From Oscillatoriales cyanobacterium (GTDB lineage Bacteria > Cyanobacteriota > Cyanobacteriia > Cyanobacteriales > Microcoleaceae), in the NCBI GenBank assembly GCA_004292955.1, contig RDXX01000018.1, positions 1-64,000 on the forward strand: a stretch of 64,000 nucleotides of DNA. Reading direction: 5' to 3'. Position numbers and translations under genes: made by a program. Every line of letters begins with the position of its first letter. Position 1 is the first letter of the stretch. The notes beneath the pieces were generated by a model. It saw only the letters and a list, made by a program, of their open reading frames with translations. It did not search any database and was not told where the DNA came from. Of the stretch, positions 28,621 through 37,876 are shown piece after piece.

Positions 28621-28768
28621 AGTAATGGGTAATGGGTAATTGGTAATTGGTAATTGGTAATTGGTAATTGGTAATTGGTAATTGGTAATGGGTAATTGGT
28701 AATTGGTAATGGGTAATTGGTAATTGGTAATTGGTAATTGGTAATTGGTAATTGGTAATTGGTAATTC
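28621..28768. repeat. Heptamer STRR (TAATTGG/TAATGGG)n
   Basis: About 20 tandem 7-bp units between rsbR and rsbS. Confidence 0.95.
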
Positions 28769-28854
28769 CTCTGTTATTTACATTGAAAACCGCTCTATTG
28801 TGTTTATTGCTGCTAAAAATTCATTTAATTCAAAACTCAAATAGAGGTGAATTT

Positions 28855-29229
28855 ATGGAACGGATTCCTATCCTGCAAATGGGAGAATTTCTGCTAGTAA
28901 CAATCCAAGTAGATATGCACGATCGCTTGGCAATGACGTTGCAAGACGACCTGACAAACCGCATAGTAAAAACTGGAGTCAAAGGAGTTTTAATAGAAAT
29001 CTCTTCCCTGGAAATCGTAGATTCTTTTATCGGTCGCATTCTCAACAATATCGCTACCATGTCGCGATTTTTAGATGCTGAAACAGTTGTGGTGGGGATG
29101 CAGCCGGCGGTGGCGATTACGCTGGTTGAATTGGGGCTTTCTTTGACAGGAGTTCGGACAGCTTTAAGCGTTGAGAAGGGGATGAATTTATTGCGAAAAT
29201 CCTTGGGTTTGTCTGATTCAGAGGTGTAA
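28855..29229 (+). CDS. rsbS: RsbS-type STAS-domain antagonist
   Basis: 'MERIPILQMGEFLLVTIQVDMHDRLAMTLQDDLTNRIVKTGVKGVLIEISSLEIVDSFIGRIL'; GAGGTGA upstream of the ATG. Confidence 0.88.
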   Translation: MERIPILQMGEFLLVTIQVDMHDRLAMTLQDDLTNRIVKTGVKGVLIEISSLEIVDSFIGRILNNIATMSRFLDAETVVVGMQPAVAITLVELGLSLTGVRTALSVEKGMNLLRKSLGLSDSEV

Positions 29230-29484
29230 ATAATCGATGAATTGTCCGGTGATTTAGAGACGGAGAATTAAAAAACGGGTTTGTTTGTAAATACGTTTTT
29301 GATACAGTGAAGATTTATTACAAGGAACTAGGGTGATACCAATTCACTATGAAGCTGCACGATCTGGGAAGCCTCAAATCCTTTCCGGTAAAGGATCTAT
29401 TCCATGCAGCTTCATAGAAAAATAGTATGAGAAGTGTAACTTCTATGTTTTGTGGAGAAGTTCTATTTTAACTAGAGTAGCGCC

Positions 29485-29883
29485 ATGTCAAAACGTGAGA
29501 CACTAGAAATTCGATCGTCCTCCGATATAGTCCACGTCCGGCAGCAAGTGCGAAACTTGGCTGTAGCAATGGGATTCGGCTTGGTAGACCAAACGAAAAT
29601 TGTTACCGCAGCCAGCGAACTAGCCCGCAATACTGTAGACTACGGCAAGGGGGGAACTGTAACTCTAGAAACGCTCCAATTAGGTACTCGCAAAGGGCTG
29701 CGGCTGATATTTGAAGACAAGGGCCCGGGAATTCCAGATATTGAATTGGCGATGACTGATGGTTATACTTCCGATCGTGGTTTGGGTTTGGGGCTCAGCG
29801 GTTCTAAGCGGTTGATGCACGAATTTGAGATTGTTTCTAAGGTGGGTAAGGGTACTAAAATTGCGATCGTCCGTTGGAGATGA
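29485..29883 (+). CDS. rsbT: RsbT-type serine kinase/ATPase
   Basis: HATPase_c: 'AASELARNTVDYGKGG', 'FEDKGPGIPD', 'RGLGLGLSGSKRLMHEF'. Confidence 0.9.
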   Translation: MSKRETLEIRSSSDIVHVRQQVRNLAVAMGFGLVDQTKIVTAASELARNTVDYGKGGTVTLETLQLGTRKGLRLIFEDKGPGIPDIELAMTDGYTSDRGLGLGLSGSKRLMHEFEIVSKVGKGTKIAIVRWR

Positions 29884-30306
29884 GAGGGGGAGATGGGGAG
29901 AGGGGGAGAGGGGGAGAGAGGGGGAGGGGGAGAGGGGGAGATTGGGAGATGGGGGGACAAAGCGGGTTTCTAGGAGTTTTGTGTTTGGTAACTAGAAATA
30001 TAGGAAGAAATTCGGTTTATAAAACGATTGATGAGGGGCGAGAAACCGGGTTTATACGAATTTTGCATTGAGTGGCGATAAATCTTTTAAGAAACCAGGT
30101 TTCTGAGGTGTCACTAATCACTGATTACTGCTGACTGATGAGGGCGAGAAACCGGGTTTATACGAATTTTGCATTGAGTGGCGATAAATTTTCTAAGAAA
30201 CCCGGTTTCTGAGATCACTCATGATAACTGTCAACTGTCCACTGTCAACTGTCCACTGTCAACTGACTTTTTGGCGCGACAGCTTAAGATTAGAACTACA
30301 CAAATA

Positions 30307-31326
30307 ATGATAAATGTCATAGCCTTACCCGTAACAGAAGAAAGTCAAGTCGGAGAAGCGCGACGAATTGCAGTCGCCCTCGCGGCGGAAGTTGGATTTA
30401 ATGAGACCGATCGCGGTAAAGTTGCAATTGCGATCGCCGAAGCAGCAAAAAACGTTGTCAAACACGCCCGCGAAGGAGAAATTTTGCTGCAAACCGTACA
30501 AACAGCGGCAGGATATAGCATTCAAATAGTAGCGCTAGACCGGGGGCCGGGTATGGCAAATGTCGGTCAGTGTTTGCGGGATGGTTTTTCGACTGCGGGA
30601 ACTCTGGGAACCGGACTCGGCGCGATTCAACGCCTTTCTAGTTTTTTTGATATTCATTCTGTACCGAAACTGGGGACTGCTTTGTTAATGCGACTCTCCC
30701 CTACCCAGAATCGCGTGGAAGCCTCGGAAAACGGCAATTACTTGGAATTTGGGGTTGTTCGCTTGCCGAAAGTAGGAGAGCAGATTTGTGGCGATTCCTG
30801 GGCGACGCAAAATCATCTGAACAAAAATCTGATTTTAGTCGCTGATGGGCTTGGCTACGGGGTTTTGGCCCAGGAAGCGTCGCAGGAAGCTGTGCGAGTT
30901 TTTGGGGAAAATGCTAAACTCGGGCCGAAAGCTATTTTAGAGAAGGCTCACGCTGCTTTAAAAAATACCAGAGGAGCGGCTGCTGCGATCGCCCTGATCG
31001 ATCGTACTCAAAAAACCATCTGTTTTGCCGGAGTTGGCAACATTACTGGTGTAGTGTTCACAGATAACCAAACCCGCAGCATGGTTTCCCACAACGGCAC
31101 TGTTGGACATATGATGCGAAAAGTAGCAGAATTTGTCTATCCTTGGTCGTCCCATTCCTTGTTAATTATGCACTCCGATGGTTTGGCGGCACAGTGGGAT
31201 TTAAACCGCTACCCGGGTTTGGCTGCGAGACATCCGGCTTTAATTGCAGCCGTACTCTACCGAGACTTTAAACGCACTCGCGATGACATGACTGTTGTAG
31301 TAGCCAAGGTAAGACAAGCAGCTTGA
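30307..31326 (+). CDS. Fusion: RsbT/RsbW-like ATPase + PP2C (SpoIIE/RsbX-like) phosphatase
   Basis: N-terminal 'AEAAKNVVKHA...DRGPGMA...GTGLGAIQRL'; C-terminal 'GDSWATQ....LILVADGLGYG', 'LLIMHSDGL', 'RDDMTVVVAK'. Start at 30307; the upstream part of the listed ORF is repeat DNA. Confidence 0.88.
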   Translation: MINVIALPVTEESQVGEARRIAVALAAEVGFNETDRGKVAIAIAEAAKNVVKHAREGEILLQTVQTAAGYSIQIVALDRGPGMANVGQCLRDGFSTAGTLGTGLGAIQRLSSFFDIHSVPKLGTALLMRLSPTQNRVEASENGNYLEFGVVRLPKVGEQICGDSWATQNHLNKNLILVADGLGYGVLAQEASQEAVRVFGENAKLGPKAILEKAHAALKNTRGAAAAIALIDRTQKTICFAGVGNITGVVFTDNQTRSMVSHNGTVGHMMRKVAEFVYPWSSHSLLIMHSDGLAAQWDLNRYPGLAARHPALIAAVLYRDFKRTRDDMTVVVAKVRQAA

Positions 31327-31408
31327 GAATATTTCCTAACAAGCATGAAACTGTAGGCGAACTATAAATCACGATCGTCATGAGTGATTTCCCGATCGAC
31401 AATCCCCA

Positions 31409-32968
31409 ATGCTTCAATGCGAAAATGGCATGATTTACCCAATTCTGACAACGGAAGTCCGCTTTGAACAAGACATCGTACAAGTACGCCAAAGAGCTCG
31501 CCAAATAGGCGCATTGTTGGGATTCGATTCCCAAACACAAACGCGCATCGCGACAGCCGTTTCCGAAATTGCTCGCAATGCTTTTAAATATGCAGGTGGT
31601 GGTAAAGTAGAATTTTTTGTGGAAGGGGAATCGCCACAGGTTTTTCGGACTCGGATTTCTGATAGCGGGCCGGGAATTGCTGATTTAGCGCAGGTTTTAG
31701 GCCCCAATTTTCGATCGCAAACTGGTGCGGGCCTCGGTTTAGCAGCAGCCAAACGGTTGATGGATGAGGTGCAAATCGATTCGGCGCGCGATCGCGGGAC
31801 GGCTGTACAATTAATCAAGCAGTTTTCTAAGCAGATGCCTGCGCTGAGTGCGATCGATCTAAACAAATTACTTGATAAACTAGCGCGCCAAATTCCTGAA
31901 GATCCCTATGCGGAAATTCAGCAGCAAAATCAAGAATTGCTGCGTACTTTAGACGAACTCCGCCAGCGTCAAGAAGAACTCGTACAATTAAATCAAGAAC
32001 TAGAAGATACGAATCGCGGAGTCGTCGCACTTTATGCCGAATTGAACGATAAAGCCGAATCTCTCCAGCGAGAGGGCGAACTCAAAACCAGCTTTCTCTC
32101 CAACATGAGCCACGAGTTTCGCACTCCGCTAACCACAATTCTCAGTATTTCCGAAATCTTGTTAAATCGCATCGACGGAGAACTTTCGCCCGAACAAGAC
32201 AAGCAGTTAAATTTTATTCGCAAATCTGCCGAGTCTCTCGCAGAACTTGTTGATGACTCGTTAGATTTAGCTAAGGTGGAAGCCGGAAAAGTAACGGTTC
32301 GCGTGGCTGATTTTGAAGTCGAAGATTTGTTCAGCGCGCTGCGCGGAATGATGCGCCCCCTGCTACCACAAAACTCGCCCGTCAGTCTAATTTTTGAAGT
32401 GCCTTTGGAACTACCAACTCTTACCACTGATGAGGGAAAAGTTTCTCAGATTTTGCGTAATCTGATTTCTAATGCGCTGAAATTTACCGAAGCGGGAGAA
32501 GTCAGAGTTGCGGCCGAAATGGGAAAGGGGGGAATGGTTACTTTTTCAGTGGCTGATACGGGTATTGGAATTCCAACCGCCGACCAAACGCGGATTTTTG
32601 AAGAATTTGTTCAAGTGGAAAATCACTTGCAGAAGGGGGTGAAAGGCACAGGATTGGGATTGTCTCTGTGTAGAAAAATGGCTGAATTTCTGGGGGGGAG
32701 TATTAAAATAGAAAGTTCGCCCGGGGTGGGTTCGACTTTTTTGGTGAATTTGCCGATCGCCTATGCTGGAGATTCAGAAGTATCTGCGGAAATCTCGGAA
32801 TCTCAACCAGAGGAAACAGGGCGGGCGATCGAGAATTTGCGATCGGCTGCGCGCGATCGGGCACCAAAAGTTGCGATCGTGAAAGAGCAAAAGAGTTTTT
32901 CGCTATTTGGTGAAAGACTTGCGGGCAGAAATCCATTGTACTGCGACGTGCGCCGCCAACGATGGTGA
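31409..32968 (+). CDS. Histidine kinase with N-terminal RsbT-like ATPase domain
   Basis: First HATPase 'AVSEIARNAFKYAGGG..SDSGPGIAD..GAGLGLAAAKRLMDE'; then HisKA 'LSNMSHEFRTPLTTILSISEILL' and second HATPase 'VADTGIGIP...GTGLGLSLCRKMAEFLGG'. Confidence 0.9.
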   Translation: MLQCENGMIYPILTTEVRFEQDIVQVRQRARQIGALLGFDSQTQTRIATAVSEIARNAFKYAGGGKVEFFVEGESPQVFRTRISDSGPGIADLAQVLGPNFRSQTGAGLGLAAAKRLMDEVQIDSARDRGTAVQLIKQFSKQMPALSAIDLNKLLDKLARQIPEDPYAEIQQQNQELLRTLDELRQRQEELVQLNQELEDTNRGVVALYAELNDKAESLQREGELKTSFLSNMSHEFRTPLTTILSISEILLNRIDGELSPEQDKQLNFIRKSAESLAELVDDSLDLAKVEAGKVTVRVADFEVEDLFSALRGMMRPLLPQNSPVSLIFEVPLELPTLTTDEGKVSQILRNLISNALKFTEAGEVRVAAEMGKGGMVTFSVADTGIGIPTADQTRIFEEFVQVENHLQKGVKGTGLGLSLCRKMAEFLGGSIKIESSPGVGSTFLVNLPIAYAGDSEVSAEISESQPEETGRAIENLRSAARDRAPKVAIVKEQKSFSLFGERLAGRNPLYCDVRRQRW

Positions 32969-33197
32969 AGTTCCGAGGTATGGATATCGTGTTCGATCGA
33001 TTACCATAACCAAAATGGTTTGTAGTGCGCCTCCCATTCCGCAGCAGGAGAGCGGACTGAAGTCCTTACTGCGAACCGTTTGTAGTGCGGTTAATCGAGC
33101 CGACACGATAGGAAACCGCGTTTACAAAAACGAAGTTTCTTTAATTTGCAACAGCATTTAACCCTTGTGCTGTAAAATGTATGCGTTCTCAGTAGTA

Positions 33198-33400
33198 ACC
33201 GTAGGGTGCGTCGCCATTCACAATCCCTAAAAAAAATCGACAATTTCATAGCGACGCACCAGTGCCATCCCTCGCCGAGTGTAAACAAACCCAATAATTA
33301 TATTGTAGCCAAACTTTTTTGAAATAATATAAGGTGCGTCGCTGTGAGATTGTCGCTCTTGATGCAAGGGCTTGTCGGTGGCGACGCACCCTACGAATAC
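33198..33400. mobile_element. MITE-like nested inverted repeat
   Basis: GTAGGGTGCGTCGCCA at about 33202 and TGGCGACGCACCCTAC at about 33382; inner pair GCGACGCACC / GGTGCGTCGC. Confidence 0.65.
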
Positions 33401-33537
33401 TTTGGCATGATTTTTAATAGTTAGTATTAGCTTTAGTCTCGATTTAAAAAACAATGAAACAGTAGCCCCGCGCTCCCAACCCACACATAATCAGCCCTTC
33501 CCAATTCTAAAATCCCAAATCCAAAATCTAAAATCGC

Positions 33538-35010
33538 ATGACTTTCATTTCCCTTCAATATGCCCTGTTTCTATTAGTTTTGTTCGTGGCTTACTGGTTG
33601 GTTCCCCTGCGGTGGTGGCGGCTGTTTGTCATGCTGGCGGGAAGTCTGATTTTTTATGCTTCGCTGCAAATTTGGTATATTCCTCTGCTGTTACTCGGTG
33701 TTGTGTTTAATTACTGCTTGGCGATGGCGATCGGGGAACCTTTGGATTGGCGGATTGCTAATGAATCTTGGAATCGCCGGCGCTTGTTGGTACTGTGGCT
33801 GGGAATAGGGCTGAATGTTTTGCTGCTGCTGGGTTTTAAGTATGTACCTTTTTTCTTGAATTCGATCGGCACTTTGTTAAATTGGCCTGTTGCTTTAGAC
33901 GGTGCTAACTGGGTAAAAACTCACGTCATCGCACCCCTGGGATTGAGTTTCTTTTGCTTTGAGTGCATTGCTTATTTGATTGACGTGTACCGAGGCGCGC
34001 CGGCTGCTACTTCGCTGCTGCACTTTGCTGCTTACAAGTTGTTTTTTGCGAAACTGATTTCCGGGCCGATTACTCGCTATCATAACTTGATATATCAACT
34101 GAAATCCCAGAAATTTCCGACGCCCGATCGCATTTCTGAGGCCCTTTGGACGATCGCCTTTGGTGCAGTAAAAAAAGGTCTTTTCGCCGACAACTTGGGA
34201 ATTTATGTCGATTTAAGTTTTACCAACTTGCAGCGGGCGGGAAGCGAGGATTTGTGGCTGGCGATTTTTGCTTACGGGCTGCAACTTTATCTCGATTTTA
34301 GCGGCTACGTTGACATGGCGCGCGGTACTGCTTTGCTGTTGGGTTGGTATTTGCCACCAAATTTTGATTTTCCTTATTTTAGTACGAGCATCGCTGACTT
34401 TTGGCGGCGCTGGCACATGACTTTGGGGGATTGGCTGCGGAATTATTTGTATTTTCCCTTGGGAGGTTCGCGCGTTGGTTTGTGGCGCACTTGTTTCAAT
34501 TTGTCTCTTGTCATGTTAATTGCGGGAATTTGGCACGGTGCAGCTTGGGGATTTATAGTGTGGGGGGGTTTGCACGGTTTGGCTTTGGCGGTGCACCGGG
34601 TGACGGATGTGACTTTTAAGAAGTTGCGGATCGACTTTTTGTGGGAAAATCCGATCGGAATGGCAATGGGTTGGCTGTTAACTCAAACAATGGTTTTTGG
34701 TAGTTGGATATTTTTCCGGCTTCCCGATTTAAAGAATTCGGGATGGGCGATTTCGCATTTGTGGGGACATCCTGCTGATGTGCAGTTTTCGCATAAAGTT
34801 TATGTGGAAGCTTTGGGCTTGGAAAGAATACATTTAACTTGGATGTTGGCTGCTGTGGCTGCTGCTATGCTGGGGAATTATATTTTGAGTCGGGGTTTGA
34901 AGTTGGAGTTAAATTGGCCGGTGAAATTGGTATTAGTGCCGCTTTGTTTGTATGCGGTTTGGGTGTTGGCGCCGGAAGGCGGTTTACCTTATATTTATTT
35001 CGATTTTTAG
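33538..35010 (+). CDS. MBOAT family O-acyltransferase (AlgI/DltB-like)
   Basis: 'GLSFFCFECIAYLIDVYRG', 'ADFWRRWHMTLGDWLRNYLYFPLGGSR', 'GIWHGAAWGFIVWGGLHG'. Confidence 0.92.
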   Translation: MTFISLQYALFLLVLFVAYWLVPLRWWRLFVMLAGSLIFYASLQIWYIPLLLLGVVFNYCLAMAIGEPLDWRIANESWNRRRLLVLWLGIGLNVLLLLGFKYVPFFLNSIGTLLNWPVALDGANWVKTHVIAPLGLSFFCFECIAYLIDVYRGAPAATSLLHFAAYKLFFAKLISGPITRYHNLIYQLKSQKFPTPDRISEALWTIAFGAVKKGLFADNLGIYVDLSFTNLQRAGSEDLWLAIFAYGLQLYLDFSGYVDMARGTALLLGWYLPPNFDFPYFSTSIADFWRRWHMTLGDWLRNYLYFPLGGSRVGLWRTCFNLSLVMLIAGIWHGAAWGFIVWGGLHGLALAVHRVTDVTFKKLRIDFLWENPIGMAMGWLLTQTMVFGSWIFFRLPDLKNSGWAISHLWGHPADVQFSHKVYVEALGLERIHLTWMLAAVAAAMLGNYILSRGLKLELNWPVKLVLVPLCLYAVWVLAPEGGLPYIYFDF

Positions 35011-35017
35011 GAAACGT

Positions 35018-35102
35018 GGCGGTTGAAACCGCGTCTATACATACAAAACCCACCTCCGTGGGTTGAAGAAAATGTTGTACAAACAAGGTTTTAACCGCCG
35101 GG
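35018..35102. repeat. Repeat family A element between convergent genes
   Basis: GGCGGTTGAAACCGCGTCTATACATACAAAACCCACCTCCGTGGGTTGAAG ... AACCGCC. Confidence 0.9.
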
Positions 35103-35927
35103 TTATAGCTGATAGGAACACCAGTCACTCCAGCTACCGACATAGAGTTTAGCATCGGGAATTCCGGCGATTTCTAAGGAGAGTAAATTTACGCAAGCTG
35201 TCACGCCGGAACCGCAGTAAACGATGATTTCTTCGGCTTTTTCTAATTCCGTCCATCGCTGTTTTTGTTCGGAGATCGATCGCACTTTTCCAGTTTCCTC
35301 GGTCACTCCTTGCCAAGGGTAGTTGACAGCACCCGGAATGTGGCCTGCAATAGGGTCGATCGGCTCCCGCAAGCCCTCGTATCTCTCACTTTCTCGCGAA
35401 TCAACCAAAACTGTCTCCGGCAAGTCTTTTCGCTCTTTTACAGCCTCGATATCAACCGCCATATTCGGCTGCAATTGCACTACAAATTTACCATCGCGGA
35501 TTTCTGTCCAAGTATCTGTTACCGGATATCCCGCCGCTTTCCAAGCACTGAAACCGCCGTCTAACAAAGCGACTTTGCTGTGTCCCATGTATCGCATCAG
35601 CCACCACAAGCGAGACGCAAAAGCTAGTCGCGAATCGTCATAAGCCACGACTAAAGTTTCTGATGAATTAATGCCGATAGCGCTGAATTTATTAGCTAAT
35701 TCTGCAATATTGGGCAGCGGGTGTCTGCCGCCGTGGGTGCCAACTACACTCGCCAGATCTTCGTTTAAATCTAAATAGAAAGATCCGGGAATGTGACTTT
35801 CTTGATATTGTTTTTGTCCCAATTTTCGATCGGCGAGAGCAAACCGACAGTCTACAATTACCACTTGCGGATTTTCGGTATTGGCGGCCAACCATTCAGG
35901 GGAAACGATTAAATTATTGTCATTCAT
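35103..35927 (-). CDS. Sulfurtransferase (two rhodanese domains, SseA-like)
   Basis: 'VIVDCRFALADRKLGQKQYQESHIPGSFYLDLNEDLA', 'IIVYCGSGVTACVNLLSLEIAG'. Confidence 0.9.
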   Translation of the reverse strand: MNDNNLIVSPEWLAANTENPQVVIVDCRFALADRKLGQKQYQESHIPGSFYLDLNEDLASVVGTHGGRHPLPNIAELANKFSAIGINSSETLVVAYDDSRLAFASRLWWLMRYMGHSKVALLDGGFSAWKAAGYPVTDTWTEIRDGKFVVQLQPNMAVDIEAVKERKDLPETVLVDSRESERYEGLREPIDPIAGHIPGAVNYPWQGVTEETGKVRSISEQKQRWTELEKAEEIIVYCGSGVTACVNLLSLEIAGIPDAKLYVGSWSDWCSYQL

Positions 35928-36004
35928 AACTATTCAAATTTGTGCTAGGACATCTCTCGGTAATTCATAAATACCCAAGAAAGCAGAATATCTCGGCTAA
36001 TTCT

Positions 36005-36396
36005 TAGGTATGTAGTTGCGCTTTAGCGCTCTTTGAGATATATAGGAAATAGCGCTTGAACTAGGCTAATTCTTAGGTATGTAGTTGCGCTTCAGCGCTC
36101 TTTGAGATATATAGGAAAGAGCGCTTGAACTAGGCTAATTCTTAGGTATGTAGTTGCGCTTTAGCGCTCTTTGAGATATATAGGAAAGAGCGCTTAATCT
36201 AGGCTAATTCTTAGGTATGTAGTTGCGCTTCAGCGCTCTTTAAGATATATAGGAAAGAGCGCCCAAGCGCAACAACGTACCTTTCGTTCTCCGGTTCGGC
36301 TTTTTGGAAGATCTAGGCTAATTTTTAGGTATGTAGTTGCGCTTCAGCGCTCTTACATATATATAAGAAAGAGCGCCCAAGCGCAACAACGTACCT
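36005..36396. repeat. Repeat family B array ('GGTATGTAGTTGCGCTTTAGCGCTC'), 5 copies
   Basis: Copies begin at 36007, 36076, 36145, 36214 (period 69) and 36328. Confidence 0.93.
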
Positions 36397-36399
36397 AAT

Positions 36400-37386
36400 T
36401 TATCGAGAAGGATTTGCTTTCTCCGGTTCGGCTTTTTCGGAATTAGCTTTCTTAGGATTAGGTTTTTCGGAGCTTTCTTTTTCGGGATTGGCTTTCTTAG
36501 AAGTTGCTTTCTCCGGTTCGGCTTTTTCGGAATTGGCTTTCTTAGAAGTTGCTTTTTCGGCTGTTGCGGGAGTTGGCTCTGGGGGAGGTGGATTTACTGC
36601 TGATTCTTGAGCGTAAAGCAGATATTTTTGATACTCGATTACTTTTGTCTGAGCTAGTTCATGGTTGGCGCTGGACACGGGTACTCTTCTCATCAACGAT
36701 ACCGCTTCTTGCCAGCGATCGACAACGATCGTCCAATCTTCCTTCGTTTTTGCCGATCGCCCTAACTCTGCTGCTTTGAGGGCGCTGTTAACGGCTTCTC
36801 GAAAGGTATCCGGTACTCTTGCTACATTGGCAGTTTCATCTGGATTCTTCAGAGCAGTTGCTGGCGGCTCGTTTAACATCTTACTGACAAATGCCACCAC
36901 GGCGATCGCCAACAAACCCGTTACCAGCCCGACGACAATGAAAGTCGATCGCAATCGGTTCTCAAATGCAGCCAATTCCGGCGATTTCTCCTCATCCATA
37001 TCTGTACTCTCTCTTTCTGTGCGATCGTCCATATTAGCAATAGCAAGATTTTGCACTGATTCTCCCGCAAAGCTTTGTGGTTCCAAAATGCTGCTCTCCA
37101 AACTAAACTCTTGACTCCAAGCAGCCCCAATCTCACCGCTTTCTCGCCCCTCAACCTTCACTTTGCGAATCGAATTCGGCTGCAAATCCGTCAGTTTTTC
37201 ACGGACAAAATCAACTAATGTATCTTCTATCGGTAGTTGCTCTGCCTCCAGAATTACATCCAAACAGTCGCCGTCGAGATTCGCGGAGGCTGCGATCCCT
37301 TCAGATGGCAACTGGCTGTTGAGCCAAGATGCGATCGCCTGTGGATTTCCCTGCTTGGCAAGTTCCTGAAAATTAAGCTCTGTCAT
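36400..37386 (-). CDS. Membrane protein with C-terminal K/E/A/P-rich repeats (EKANSEKAEPEKATSKK...)
   Basis: Likely start MTELNFQELAKQGNPQAIASWLNSQL at 37386; the longer listed ORF runs into an STRR (37405..37495). One TM 'TFIVVGLVTGLLAIAVVAFVS'. Confidence 0.75.
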   Translation of the reverse strand: MTELNFQELAKQGNPQAIASWLNSQLPSEGIAASANLDGDCLDVILEAEQLPIEDTLVDFVREKLTDLQPNSIRKVKVEGRESGEIGAAWSQEFSLESSILEPQSFAGESVQNLAIANMDDRTERESTDMDEEKSPELAAFENRLRSTFIVVGLVTGLLAIAVVAFVSKMLNEPPATALKNPDETANVARVPDTFREAVNSALKAAELGRSAKTKEDWTIVVDRWQEAVSLMRRVPVSSANHELAQTKVIEYQKYLLYAQESAVNPPPPEPTPATAEKATSKKANSEKAEPEKATSKKANPEKESSEKPNPKKANSEKAEPEKANPSR

Positions 37387-37404
37387 AGCTGGACACCTGA
37401 TAAT

Positions 37405-37495
37405 GCAGAAAGGAAGGAAGAAGGAAGAAGGAAGTCGGAAGAAGGAAGAAGGAAGAAGAAAGTCGGAAGAAGGAAGAAGGAAGGAGGAAGAAGCA
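37405..37495. repeat. Heptamer-type STRR (GGAAGAA)n
   Basis: Read directly; imperfect 7-bp periodicity. Confidence 0.85.
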
Positions 37496-37876
37496 ACTAA
37501 TAGTTTTTTTGAGTTAAAAACACCATAACTGAAATTCAACGAATAGTATAATCTATCTCGGTAAATTCAAGCTCAAAGATGCAAATTATCACCCTCGCTC
37601 CCCCTCGCATCTCTTGGGGAAGGACTGAAGTCCTTACTACGAAACGAACTCAGGTTTGATCGTTCGGACTTCAGCCCTCAGAAATTCGATCTCGGGCGCG
37701 CAACTCCAAGATACCGCAAGCATCGCCCCTCAAACCGACATCAGGCTGCAAAAAGACTTGCTGCGCCCGGATTCGAGATTCGAGATTAAAAAATTGTGCG
37801 ATCGCAGTGCCATCGACGGACAGCGAGTGATATCATCATTTAGTCAATTTTTTATAGCAAATAGCTCGATCGCACA

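Noticed and set aside
35998-36400. CRISPR array candidate (69-bp periodicity)
   Set aside because: Spacer-like segments are repeated (CTTTGAGATATATAGGAAAGAGCGC), not unique; same family B repeat.
37387-37539. N-terminal extension of the 36400..37539 ORF
   Set aside because: Encoded by an STRR (LLPSSDFLLPSSFFRLPSSFFL); the MTELNFQELAKQG start at 37386 is more plausible.
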